Origin: Paenibacillus sp. JNUCC-31
GTDB lineage: Bacteria > Bacillota > Bacilli > Paenibacillales > Paenibacillaceae
Length of the DNA stretch: 64,000 nucleotides
Direction: 5' to 3'
NCBI RefSeq assembly: GCF_014844075.1
Contig: NZ_CP062165.1
Span: 372,001-436,000, forward strand
The position numbers and the translations under genes are program-made. The notes under the pieces are model-generated. The model did not search any database and was not told the DNA's origin. It was given only the letters and a program-made list of their open reading frames with translations. This document shows, piece after piece, positions 16,816-24,569 of this stretch (within the stretch, counting starts at the first letter, position 1; each line of letters begins with the position of its first letter).

Positions 16816-18447
16816 CTATTGTTGCTTACTTTCTTTGTACTTCTTATACGTGTCGTTGGCAAGCTGCATATATTGAGACAATCCTTGGCTCTCCAATTCT
16901 TTTACAAATGCATCAAACTCGGTAAGACTGCGTTCTCCCAGAATAAATTTAAGGGTATTTTGATCCGAGAAATCTTTGAGTGGTGTGCTAAGCAATGTCA
17001 CCTGTTCACGATCGATATCAGAGTAAGGAATTGGTGGCTCAGCAGGAATCACTTCTTTTGTATCTTTCATGTCTTGTTGGAATTTCAGTTCTTCCTCACT
17101 AAACATGGATTGCAGCAAATCTGTCGTGCCTCCATAGGCAAACACACCACCAGAGAAGCCGTAATCTATACGCAAATCTTTCGTGCCCTTCGGATTCAAT
17201 CCGTTATAATTCACGTCTTCTGCCAGTTTACGAACGCCATCCTTTTTGGTGAAGGTTTCCCCTTCAACACCCCATTTGGCAAATTCCTGACCTTCATCAC
17301 TATAGTATAACCAATCAATAAATTGCAGGATTGCTTTAAAATTGTCACTGTCTTTAACTTTCCCGGAAATCATGACACCGTTTTCAAGTCTGGAGCCAGA
17401 CATCAGCTGGCCTTTTGGACCACCAGGGACTGTAATTTTGGCGATGGAGAAATTCTCTTCTCCCAACGTTTTGTTCATGTCATTGCGGTGCAGAACTAAC
17501 GTTTGCGAGTTACCATTAATCATGAAGGATTTTCCCGAAACAAATTTTTGAGTAGCCTGGTCATCGTCCTGGGTGAAACTTTCCTTATCCAGAAGTCCTT
17601 CGGATACCAGTTTGTTAAAGTAAGTCAACATATCTTTATATTCCGGTGTTGTAGCCGTGTACACAAATTCATCCTTGTCTGCCTTGTACGTCAGACCATT
17701 ACCAAATCCCCATCCGGCTTTTGTCCCAAAGCCAATAGCTGCAATACCCAGCGTACTATTGAACTTGAACCGATCTGAGAATGGGATGGAATCCGGGTAA
17801 ATCTCCTTCAGCTTTTTGGCTGCACTATACAATTCATCCCATGTCTTTGGAATGGCAATGTTATTTTTTTCGAAAATATCAGTTCTAACAATGAGCGTAT
17901 AATCCGGCCAAACCTCTTCATGTAAACCTGGAAGCACATAATATTTCCCATCTTCTTGCCGAAGGCCCTCAAGTTCATCCTGAAGTCCCCATTTCTCTAC
18001 TTTATCCTTGAAATTAGGCATCAAGTCAATATAATCACTCACTGGCAAAATCGCACCAGAGGATACAAAAGCAGATTCTTCACCCGGATAGGTTTTTGGA
18101 ATAACCAGCGGTGCATCTCCTGAGCTGATGAGAAGGGATCTTTTCTGGGAATAGTCACTCATTGGAACGATAGTTGGGTCCAACGTGACACCGGTTTTTT
18201 CCGTGATTTTTTGGAACAGAAGCCAATCCTTCTTGTACGGATATGCTGGCTGGTCACTGTAAAGGATAGATAGATTAAATGGCTCAGTGGCTTTAAATGT
18301 CTCTCCAACACCATAAGATTCCATTGCCCCCTTGGATTCTGGTTCGACTTTCTCTCCACCAGTTCCGCTGCTACATGCTGCCAGAACGACACTCATCATT
18401 GTTGCCAATACCATCTTGCCTACCAGCTTACGTGGTCTCTGTTTCAT
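16816..18447 (-). CDS. Extracellular solute-binding lipoprotein of sugar ABC importer (LplA-like)
   Basis: 543 aa. A lipoprotein signal peptide ends in the lipobox LAAC at about residue 25, so the mature protein is anchored to the outside of the membrane. Length and features such as PETYPGEES and WLYYSDEGQEFAKWG resemble the long binding proteins of LplABC-type importers common in Paenibacillus. The gene follows two permease genes (70-nt gap). No ATPase is encoded, as usual for systems that share an MsmX-type ATPase. The sugar is unknown; oligosaccharides from plant or microbial polymers are typical. Confidence 0.87.
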   Translation of the reverse strand: MKQRPRKLVGKMVLATMMSVVLAACSSGTGGEKVEPESKGAMESYGVGETFKATEPFNLSILYSDQPAYPYKKDWLLFQKITEKTGVTLDPTIVPMSDYSQKRSLLISSGDAPLVIPKTYPGEESAFVSSGAILPVSDYIDLMPNFKDKVEKWGLQDELEGLRQEDGKYYVLPGLHEEVWPDYTLIVRTDIFEKNNIAIPKTWDELYSAAKKLKEIYPDSIPFSDRFKFNSTLGIAAIGFGTKAGWGFGNGLTYKADKDEFVYTATTPEYKDMLTYFNKLVSEGLLDKESFTQDDDQATQKFVSGKSFMINGNSQTLVLHRNDMNKTLGEENFSIAKITVPGGPKGQLMSGSRLENGVMISGKVKDSDNFKAILQFIDWLYYSDEGQEFAKWGVEGETFTKKDGVRKLAEDVNYNGLNPKGTKDLRIDYGFSGGVFAYGGTTDLLQSMFSEEELKFQQDMKDTKEVIPAEPPIPYSDIDREQVTLLSTPLKDFSDQNTLKFILGERSLTEFDAFVKELESQGLSQYMQLANDTYKKYKESKQQ

Positions 18448-18516
18448 TTAATTCTCCCCCTGCATGTGGTTTAGATTGGCCTTACCATCAAGATGTTGAA
18501 CTATATCGGATTAGGA

Positions 18517-19386
18517 TTACTGCTTAACAGATCCCAACATGATACCGGTTACAAAGTACCGTTGAACAAATGGATAAATCGTAAGAATAGGCAAAATGGT
18601 CAGTACCATCGTGACCGATTTAATATTCGCAGAAATTTGAGTCAAACTGTCTGCTGAAGCACCAGCCGAAGCACCACCAGTCGCACCTGCAATCATATTG
18701 CGCAAGTAGATTGTAACGGGGAACAGTTCCTTTTTGTCGAGATACAGGAAGGCTGGAAACCAGGAATTCCAGTGCCCTACAGCGTAAAATAGAACCATTG
18801 TTGCCATGACAGCTTTACTCAGTGGTAGAATGATCCGTAACAAAATACCATACGTATTCAAACCATCGATAGCTGCCGCTTCCTCAAGCTCTTCAGGCAT
18901 GTTTTCGAAGAATGATTTCATTATTAGCATGTTATAAATACTGATTGCACCAGGGACAACCAATGCCCACATCGTATTATTGAAACCCAGAGAATTAATT
19001 AGGACATAGTTTGGAATCAAGCCGCCACTGAAAAACATGGTGAACACCGCGAACATCGTCAGAAACTTGCGTCCCATTAATCTTTTTTTGGATAAGGCAT
19101 AAGCAAAAATGGTTGTCATGAACATAGAAATCAAAGTACCTACAACAGTATATATAATTGTATTTTTATAATTGGTCCAGAACATGTTGTCACGAGAGAT
19201 CGTCTTGTAGGTTTCTACATTAAAGCCTCTGGGAATAATGCTTACCTTGCCTGAATTGATATAAGCCTCGCTACTGAAGGATTGGGCCACGACATTCAGA
19301 AATGGATAGAGTGTGATGAACACCACAAGCAACAAAAAGATGGCATTGAACACTTTAAATACTTTGTATGATTTTGATTCCAACAT
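18517..19386 (-). CDS. Sugar ABC importer permease, LplC/MalG-like
   Basis: 289 aa with six predicted membrane segments. The ATPase-contact EAA loop is EEAAAIDGLNTYGILLRIILP at about residues 180-200. It starts 12 nt after the other permease and has AAGGAGGAG upstream. It forms the membrane channel together with the LplB-like protein. Confidence 0.9.
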   Translation of the reverse strand: MLESKSYKVFKVFNAIFLLLVVFITLYPFLNVVAQSFSSEAYINSGKVSIIPRGFNVETYKTISRDNMFWTNYKNTIIYTVVGTLISMFMTTIFAYALSKKRLMGRKFLTMFAVFTMFFSGGLIPNYVLINSLGFNNTMWALVVPGAISIYNMLIMKSFFENMPEELEEAAAIDGLNTYGILLRIILPLSKAVMATMVLFYAVGHWNSWFPAFLYLDKKELFPVTIYLRNMIAGATGGASAGASADSLTQISANIKSVTMVLTILPILTIYPFVQRYFVTGIMLGSVKQ

Positions 19387-19398
19387 ATTGCTCCTCCT

Positions 19399-20361
19399 TT
19401 ACCACAAGCTTCGTTGTGTCAATCTCCGTGAAATTGCATTAACCGAGAATACCAGGATCAGTCCAATAATGGATTCAAATAAACCAATGGCGGTTGCGTA
19501 GCTGAAGTTGCTTGATTGCAAACCTACACGGTACAAATAAGTGGAAATCACGTCAGATGTCTCGTAGATCAGCGGATTGTAAAGGAGTAAGATTTTCTCA
19601 AATCCAACTGCAAGAAAATTACCCATGTTCAGGATCAGCAACGTAACAATGGTAGGCAAAATGCCCGGTATGGTTACATGGATGGTTTGCTTCCAACGAT
19701 TCGCACCATCGATTCGTGCAGCTTCATACAAAGAATCATCAATTGTTGTCAACGCAGCCAAGTATAGAATTGCTCCCCAACCCATACCCTGCCAGACCTC
19801 AGAGGTGATATAAATTGTTCTGAACCATTCAGCGCGCTGCATGAAAGGAATACTGTCTCCGGTAAAAAATGAAACCAATCCATTAATCGATCCATTGACT
19901 GCTGTTAATTGCAGAACCATTCCGGCAACGATGACGATGGACAAGAAGTGTGGAAGATAAGATGCGGTCTGCACAAACTTTTTGAATCGTTTACTTTTCA
20001 CCTCATTCAACAGCAATGCAAAAATGATCGGAACGGGGAAGGTGAAAAGTAACGCGAGTCCACCAAGCATAAGCGTATTTCCAAATACCTTCCAAAAGGT
20101 TGGGTCCTGGATGAACATCTGAAAATACCTGAATCCAACCCACGTCTCTCCGAAAATACTGCCTCCGGGTACGAACCGTCTAAAGGCGATAATGTTACCG
20201 AGCATCGGACCGTATTTAAAAATAATAAGATAGATAATTGGAAGGATTAACAGTGAGTACAACTGCCAATCTTTGCGAAGTAAAGCTGCAGCCGTTCTTA
20301 ACCTGCTTTCTTTGCGTACAGAGGTCATCGTTAGCGTGGTTTTAGCGGTTTCCGACTCCAT
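19399..20361 (-). CDS. Sugar ABC importer permease, LplB-like
   Basis: 320 aa, with a cytoplasmic N-terminal tail of about 30 residues and six predicted membrane segments. The EAA loop is EAARIDGANRWKQTIHVTIP at about residues 235-254. It is the first gene of the importer operon; GGAGAG lies upstream of the ATG. A consensus cre site lies about 140 nt upstream. Confidence 0.9.
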   Translation of the reverse strand: MESETAKTTLTMTSVRKESRLRTAAALLRKDWQLYSLLILPIIYLIIFKYGPMLGNIIAFRRFVPGGSIFGETWVGFRYFQMFIQDPTFWKVFGNTLMLGGLALLFTFPVPIIFALLLNEVKSKRFKKFVQTASYLPHFLSIVIVAGMVLQLTAVNGSINGLVSFFTGDSIPFMQRAEWFRTIYITSEVWQGMGWGAILYLAALTTIDDSLYEAARIDGANRWKQTIHVTIPGILPTIVTLLILNMGNFLAVGFEKILLLYNPLIYETSDVISTYLYRVGLQSSNFSYATAIGLFESIIGLILVFSVNAISRRLTQRSLW

Positions 20362-20501
20362 ATATTATTTCACTCTCCGTTCCTTGGCTTGATAAAATAA
20401 AAGCGTTTTCGATTTCAATTCTTTCTTTGGATCTTTATCTTTTGTAGAAGACTACCTTGATGAACTTCCCCCCCACTGCGGAATAAACTAAAAAACAGAT
20501 A

Positions 20502-20516
20502 ATGTAAGCGATCTCA
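20502..20516 (-). promoter_or_regulatory. cre site (CcpA binding) upstream of sugar importer
   Basis: ATGTAAGCGATCTCA fits the cre consensus WTGNAANCGNWNNCW at every fixed position. It lies between the importer genes and the upstream gap, so carbon catabolite repression by CcpA is likely. Confidence 0.65.
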
Positions 20517-20619
20517 ATTATGGTAATCATAAGGGATTTAGGTCAGTTAAGATGCTTAACGTCATTTTGGTACTAGCATTACCTGTTATATCTCCAAAAC
20601 AAAACAGTTCCCTTTAATT

Positions 20620-20636
20620 ATGTAAAGCGCTTACAA
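20620..20636. promoter_or_regulatory. cre-like palindrome
   Basis: TGTAAAGCGCTTACA is a near-palindrome resembling cre, with one extra base in the centre. It lies 104 nt upstream of the consensus cre site and may be a second CcpA site. The rest of 20362-20833 holds no gene that I recognise. Confidence 0.4.
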
Positions 20637-20833
20637 TCAATATCAAAACAATAGCGAATAACTTTCGCTTCCACTTCATTCGAGTAAGTCAACAGATATC
20701 CGCTAAATCCAACCGCATACTAGTCATACTAGTATGTTAGTTATATTCTAAAGCAGCCGTTCTATAATTTCAATAACTTTTACTAAAAAAAATTATGATT
20801 ACGTTAATGCGTTATAATCAATCTTTCCGAAAA

Positions 20834-20890
20834 CAAAAAAACATTGTTAGGTTCATGGATGAAAAACATCTCATGGAACCTAACAATGTT
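20834..20890 (-). terminator. Strong terminator after the HAD gene
   Basis: A long stem (ACATTGTTAGGTTCATG against CATGGAACCTAACAATGT, one bulge) with an inner GATG/CATC stem, followed on the minus strand by a run of T. Confidence 0.85.
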
Positions 20891-20913
20891 TGGACAGAAC
20901 ACAAAAATACGAT

Positions 20914-21729
20914 TTATGATGCACTAATTGAGAATTCAGCAATGATGCGTTCCAATTCAGATAAATGCTTGATTTCATGGTCAGGCACATACGATTCGGT
21001 ATTCACTTTATTCTCACGGTTAATCCAAACAGACTTAATGCCAGCTGACAACGCTCCACGAATGTCCGTTGTCAGCTTATCGCCAACCATCACACTTTCC
21101 TGAGGCTTCACTCCAAGCCTGCTCAAAGCATGCTTGAAGATCGAAGGGTCAGGTTTTCCTTTACCAAAATTACCCGAGATAATAATTTCATCAAAAAAGG
21201 GAGCTAATTCAGGAACACCATCAAGCTTCTCCTGTTGTAATGCAGGACACCCGTTAGTTAAAAGCAAAAGCTTGAACTTTCCTTGTAGATGACTTAACGT
21301 CTCCATCGTTTCTTCATAGACATGGGGTCTCGATCTCCGCTCTGCCCCGAATTGCGAGGCGAGTCGTTCTGCCAGATCTTCGCGATCAATACCGAGCTTT
21401 AACAATCCACGATGCCATGATTCTTTACGATATGCAGGTGCAAGTTGTTCCAATTGGCGGAATTCCGGCTGATCTCCACCCGTAAAGTTAGCCCAAAGAC
21501 CTTCAAACGGGTTGATTCCAATCATTTTGGTAAACGAAAAGGTTTCATAGGATTCATACAAATTACGTGCCTCATTACGAACTGCTTCTTCAAGTTCTTC
21601 AGGTTTAACCCCTGTCTCTTGCGCTGCGATCAGGCAAGTCTCATGAAATGCCTCACGAACACTGCGCTCATCCCACAGCAAAGTATCATCCAGGTCGAAC
21701 AAAATCGCTTTTAACGCCATTTCGGTCAT
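20914..21729 (-). CDS. HAD-superfamily hydrolase
   Basis: 271 aa. Motif I is LFDLDDTLLWDE, motif II LLLTNG, motif III includes GKGKPD and motif IV VMVGDKLTTDIRGAL. The helical type I cap lies between. It resembles YjjG/YfnB-type nucleotidases or phosphoglycolate-phosphatase-like enzymes; the substrate is not determined. The ATG at 21729 is close to the ribosome site AAAGGGGA, and an ATG 9 nt downstream (21720) is also possible. Confidence 0.82.
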   Translation of the reverse strand: MTEMALKAILFDLDDTLLWDERSVREAFHETCLIAAQETGVKPEELEEAVRNEARNLYESYETFSFTKMIGINPFEGLWANFTGGDQPEFRQLEQLAPAYRKESWHRGLLKLGIDREDLAERLASQFGAERRSRPHVYEETMETLSHLQGKFKLLLLTNGCPALQQEKLDGVPELAPFFDEIIISGNFGKGKPDPSIFKHALSRLGVKPQESVMVGDKLTTDIRGALSAGIKSVWINRENKVNTESYVPDHEIKHLSELERIIAEFSISAS

Positions 21730-21748
21730 CTTCCCCTTTATGCAATAA

Positions 21749-22261
21749 TTACTTTTTCTCGTATGTTTCCACAGTGATCTGATGTGCTTTGGCGAATTTC
21801 AGAAGACGTTCAGTGATTGCATCGGTATCATAACGATTGAGTAGTTTGGTAAATACCCATCTCTTGCCTCGTGCATTATGCTCAATAACAACCGTGCCTG
21901 GCTCAATTCTGAATTTCACAATATCATCGACTCCAATTGAACGCTCACGGTTTCCTTTAGTCGTCAAGATTCGGTTACTTCCTATCTTGATATAAGGTCG
22001 ACGAAGCATGAAGATAACTGCCAAAAATACATACAGCAGCATCGTCACCCAATCCCAAGTGGTCATCGGAGCTTTGACAAGAAACGTACTCATAAAGAGA
22101 TACAGGAATGCGAGTCCGATCAGAAAAATAGGAAACAGAAGGCTGCGTCCTTTAAATACGTCCTCACCTGGTGTACCTGAAATCGGTTGACCGTTCTTTT
22201 TACGTTGCTGGTTCAACTGCTTTGAATTTTTCCGAACCGTTCTCTCGAACGAACGCGACAT
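21749..22261 (-). CDS. Small two-pass membrane protein, unknown
   Basis: 170 aa from ATG 22261, chosen because TAAGGGGG lies just upstream; the frame is open 24 codons further. A basic N-terminal region is followed by two membrane segments (LLFPIFLIGLAFLYLFM and WVTMLLYVFLAVIFML), then a ~75-residue cytoplasmic domain that may be PH-like (IKIGSNRILTTK, VDDIVKFRI). I do not recognise a family. It may be co-transcribed with the HAD gene. Confidence 0.6.
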   Translation of the reverse strand: MSRSFERTVRKNSKQLNQQRKKNGQPISGTPGEDVFKGRSLLFPIFLIGLAFLYLFMSTFLVKAPMTTWDWVTMLLYVFLAVIFMLRRPYIKIGSNRILTTKGNRERSIGVDDIVKFRIEPGTVVIEHNARGKRWVFTKLLNRYDTDAITERLLKFAKAHQITVETYEKK

Positions 22262-22349
22262 GAGAATCCCCCTTAGATGTTCTTTGTATCGGCTTACATC
22301 ATTGCAAACCAATGTTCCCCCTATAATTTGCATTCTCTAAATAACAGGA

Positions 22350-22384
22350 AGAAACCTAAATATCATAATGATATCATTAGGTTT
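22350..22384 (-). terminator. Terminator after the ynzC-like gene
   Basis: AAACCTAATGATATC and its complement GATATTTAGGTTT form a stem immediately after the stop codon, followed by CTTCC on the minus strand. Confidence 0.6.
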
Positions 22385-22386
22385 CC

Positions 22387-22596
22387 TTAATGTTTGAGTT
22401 TGCCTTGGTGGCCTTGATCGTTCTCATCATCTACAATTTCAATCGAATCCAATTGCTGTCTGAAATTGCTGCGAATGTTATTCAAATAGATTTCTCTAAG
22501 CTTGGCACGTTCAGTGAGCTCTTCCTCTGTCAAGCCAGTGGATTTTTGCTTACGGGCCAATTCATTAATACGTGCTACCAGACTATCTATATCCAA
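22387..22596 (-). CDS. DUF896 protein, YnzC-like
   Basis: 69 aa from TTG 22596, with GGAGGGG 7 nt upstream; a TTG 15 nt earlier overlaps that site. The sequence (IDSLVARINELARKQK, TEEELTERAKLREIYL) is typical of DUF896: a helical hairpin with a short acidic tail. In B. subtilis ynzC lies in the lexA-yneA neighbourhood, as here. The function is unknown. Confidence 0.85.
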   Translation of the reverse strand: MDIDSLVARINELARKQKSTGLTEEELTERAKLREIYLNNIRSNFRQQLDSIEIVDDENDQGHQGKLKH

Positions 22597-22691
22597 GCTT
22601 GTCCCCTCCAAAAATACAAAGTCATATTAACTTTGACATGATAAAGGCTGCTTGTCAAGTTGATACGCGTTTATGCGTATAGATATGCAAT

Positions 22692-23069
22692 TTACTCAGT
22701 GAATTGAGGCAGTATAAGCACTTGCCCTACCTGTATTGAAGTCGACTGAAGTTGATTCACTTTCTTAATTGCTTCTATATATATACGTGTATCCATACTT
22801 TCCGGTTTGTGATCCAATGATATACTCCAAAGCGTATCACCTTGCGAAACTACCGTCTTCCCGCCAGGTAAAAGGTTGTTCTCATTGCCTGCAAATACAG
22901 TAAGTACTGTGCTGCATCCAATAAATATGATTAAAGATACGATTACTAATTTCAACATCCATGTTGGTGTTTTGCCTTTTGTAAATACCTTCTTGAAGTT
23001 CCCTATGTTTGTTTTAACCAATTCTGTATTAACCGGTTCGTAAATGCTTTGATAAGTAGAATATCTCAT
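22692..23069 (-). CDS. yneA: Cell division suppressor YneA (LysM protein)
   Basis: 125 aa from ATG 23069, which has TTGGAGG upstream; the frame is open 19 codons further but lacks a site there. It has a membrane segment (MLKLVIVSLIIFIGCSTVLTVF) and a C-terminal LysM domain (VVSQGDTLWSISLDH, VGQVLILPQF). In Bacillus YneA is made in the SOS response and delays division. Its position divergent from lexA and three SOS-box-like sequences upstream support the call. Confidence 0.85.
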   Translation of the reverse strand: MRYSTYQSIYEPVNTELVKTNIGNFKKVFTKGKTPTWMLKLVIVSLIIFIGCSTVLTVFAGNENNLLPGGKTVVSQGDTLWSISLDHKPESMDTRIYIEAIKKVNQLQSTSIQVGQVLILPQFTE

Positions 23070-23082
23070 AATTATTAACCTC

Positions 23083-23162
23083 CAAACGTTTGTTCCTATC
23101 TGTTGAAACCAATATAACACGAACATTTGTTTTGTTCAATAACTTTTTAGAACAATTGTTCG
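23083..23162 (-). promoter_or_regulatory. yneA promoter with SOS boxes
   Basis: On the minus strand TTGAAC (23139-23134) and TATATT (23116-23111) are 17 nt apart. SOS-box-like sequences follow the Bacillus form CGAACRNRYGTTYG: 23083-23096 (GGAACAAACGTTTG), 23120-23133 (one mismatch, in the promoter spacer) and the perfect palindrome GAACAATTGTTC near 23150-23162. Confidence 0.72.
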
Positions 23163-23298
23163 CTTTTTTTTATTTGTAGATAACCTCTTATCTCTTTCTT
23201 CTATAATATGAAAACTTTCATTTGCAGTATTTGAATAGATAGACAGAAAAAAATCATGTTAATTTGCAAAAAAACATTGATTTTATGCCTTATTATTT

Positions 23299-23338
23299 AG
23301 AACTTATGTTTGTACGAACGGAGGTTCTATGTTATAAT
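23299..23338 (+). promoter_or_regulatory. lexA promoter with SOS boxes
   Basis: TTGTAC (23310-23315) and TATAAT (23333-23338) are 17 nt apart. AGAACTTATGTTTG (23299-23312) and CGAACGGAGGTTCT (23315-23328) match the Bacillus SOS box with one or two differences and overlap the -35 region and spacer, which fits LexA autoregulation. Confidence 0.68.
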
Positions 23339-23373
23339 TTTCCCAAACGTTACTAAAATGGGGTTGATACGGT

Positions 23374-24000
23374 ATGTCGAAGATATCCAGCAGGCAACAG
23401 GCTATTCTGGAATTTATACGTAATGAAGTCCGGTTGAAGGGGTATCCTCCTTCCGTACGCGAAATTGGTGAAGCTGTTGGATTGGCTTCCAGCTCTACAG
23501 TACATGGACATCTGGATCGTTTGGAGAAGAAAGGTCTCATAAGACGGGACCCGACCAAACCAAGAGCCATTGAACTTCTAAGCCAGGAAGAGTCAGAGCA
23601 TTCACATCAGTTTGCTCACAGTGTCGCTCGTATTCCTATTGTTGGTAAGGTTACTGCTGGGGTTCCAATTACAGCAACAGAGAACATCGAAGATTACTTC
23701 CCTCTTCCTACGCATTATGTAGGTGAGCAAAAAGTATTTATGCTTTCGGTTGTGGGAGACAGTATGGTTGAAGCAGGCATTGTTAACGGAGACTATGTTA
23801 TCGTACGTCAGCAGCAAACTGCGGATAACGGCGATATCGTTGTAGCCATGACTGAAGACGATGAAGCTACGGTGAAGACGTTCTACAAGGAGAAAGATCA
23901 TATTCGTCTTCAACCAGAGAATGCGACCTTTGAACCTTTGCGTTTGAAACACGTCAGTATTCTGGGTAAAGTCATTGGCCTTTTCCGTGATATTCATTAA
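23374..24000 (+). CDS. lexA: LexA SOS repressor
   Basis: 208 aa. The N-terminal winged helix has [21 protein letters not shown], and the C-terminal protease domain has the self-cleavage site Ala95-Gly96, catalytic Ser130 (GDSM) and Lys168. It represses DNA-damage genes and cleaves itself when RecA is activated. It is divergent from yneA, with SOS boxes between. Confidence 0.96.
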   Translation: MSKISSRQQAILEFIRNEVRLKGYPPSVREIGEAVGLASSSTVHGHLDRLEKKGLIRRDPTKPRAIELLSQEESEHSHQFAHSVARIPIVGKVTAGVPITATENIEDYFPLPTHYVGEQKVFMLSVVGDSMVEAGIVNGDYVIVRQQQTADNGDIVVAMTEDDEATVKTFYKEKDHIRLQPENATFEPLRLKHVSILGKVIGLFRDIH

Positions 24001-24044
24001 TAGGATTGTAGTTCGTCCGTTAGTTCGTATCATAAGAAATACGC

Positions 24045-24082
24045 AAAGAGGTTGCCCTGTTCATCAGGACAACCTCTTTGTC
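24045..24082 (+). terminator. Terminator after lexA
   Basis: AAAGAGGTTGCCCTG-TTCAT-CAGGACAACCTCTTTG. It lies between lexA and the converging aldehyde dehydrogenase remnant. Confidence 0.8.
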
Positions 24083-24102
24083 TGCGTACTGCTTATTATG
24101 AT

Positions 24103-24553
24103 TTATTTGCTGCGTTTGGGCACGCTCTTATGCTGTGAGAACACATCGAAACACAGCTGACCGTGGTAAGAACCCATTCCACTTTCTCCTACTCCGCCAA
24201 ACGGGAGATAATGTGATGTCATATGAGACAACGTATCATTAATACAACCGCCACCGAAAGATACTTGGTTCAAAACCTGATTTTGGAAAACCTCATCCTG
24301 AGTGAAGAGATATAATGCCAGTGGTTTTGGACAACGAATAATCTCCTCTAGTCGGGTTAAGATCACTATATTTAAACACAGGAAGAATTGGACCAAAGAT
24401 CTCTTCTTGCATAACAGGTGACTTCCAATCCACTTCACCCAGTACTGTTGGTTCAATGAACAGTTGATCACGTTTAGAACGCCCACCGATCAATGTTTTG
24501 CCATCTTGGATACGGAAATCCGGCTTGTTTTGTAAATTTTCGGAAGAGGTGTG
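24103..24553 (-). pseudogene. Aldehyde dehydrogenase, C-terminal fragment with frameshift
   Basis: The minus strand carries only the last ~145 residues of a class 3-type aldehyde dehydrogenase. One frame gives GKTLIGG, FIEPTVLGEVDW and SPVMQEEIFGPILPVF. After a frameshift near 24350-24375 another frame gives RLEEIIRCPKPLALYLF, SFGGGCINDTL and LPFGGVGESGMGSYHG to the stop at 24103. The catalytic Cys region and the entire N-terminal half are missing. Homology ends about 20 nt before the stop of the M60 gene, so the gene was probably truncated when the neighbouring accessory DNA arrived. Confidence 0.85.
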
Positions 24554-24569
24554 CTTTAACCTTACAACA

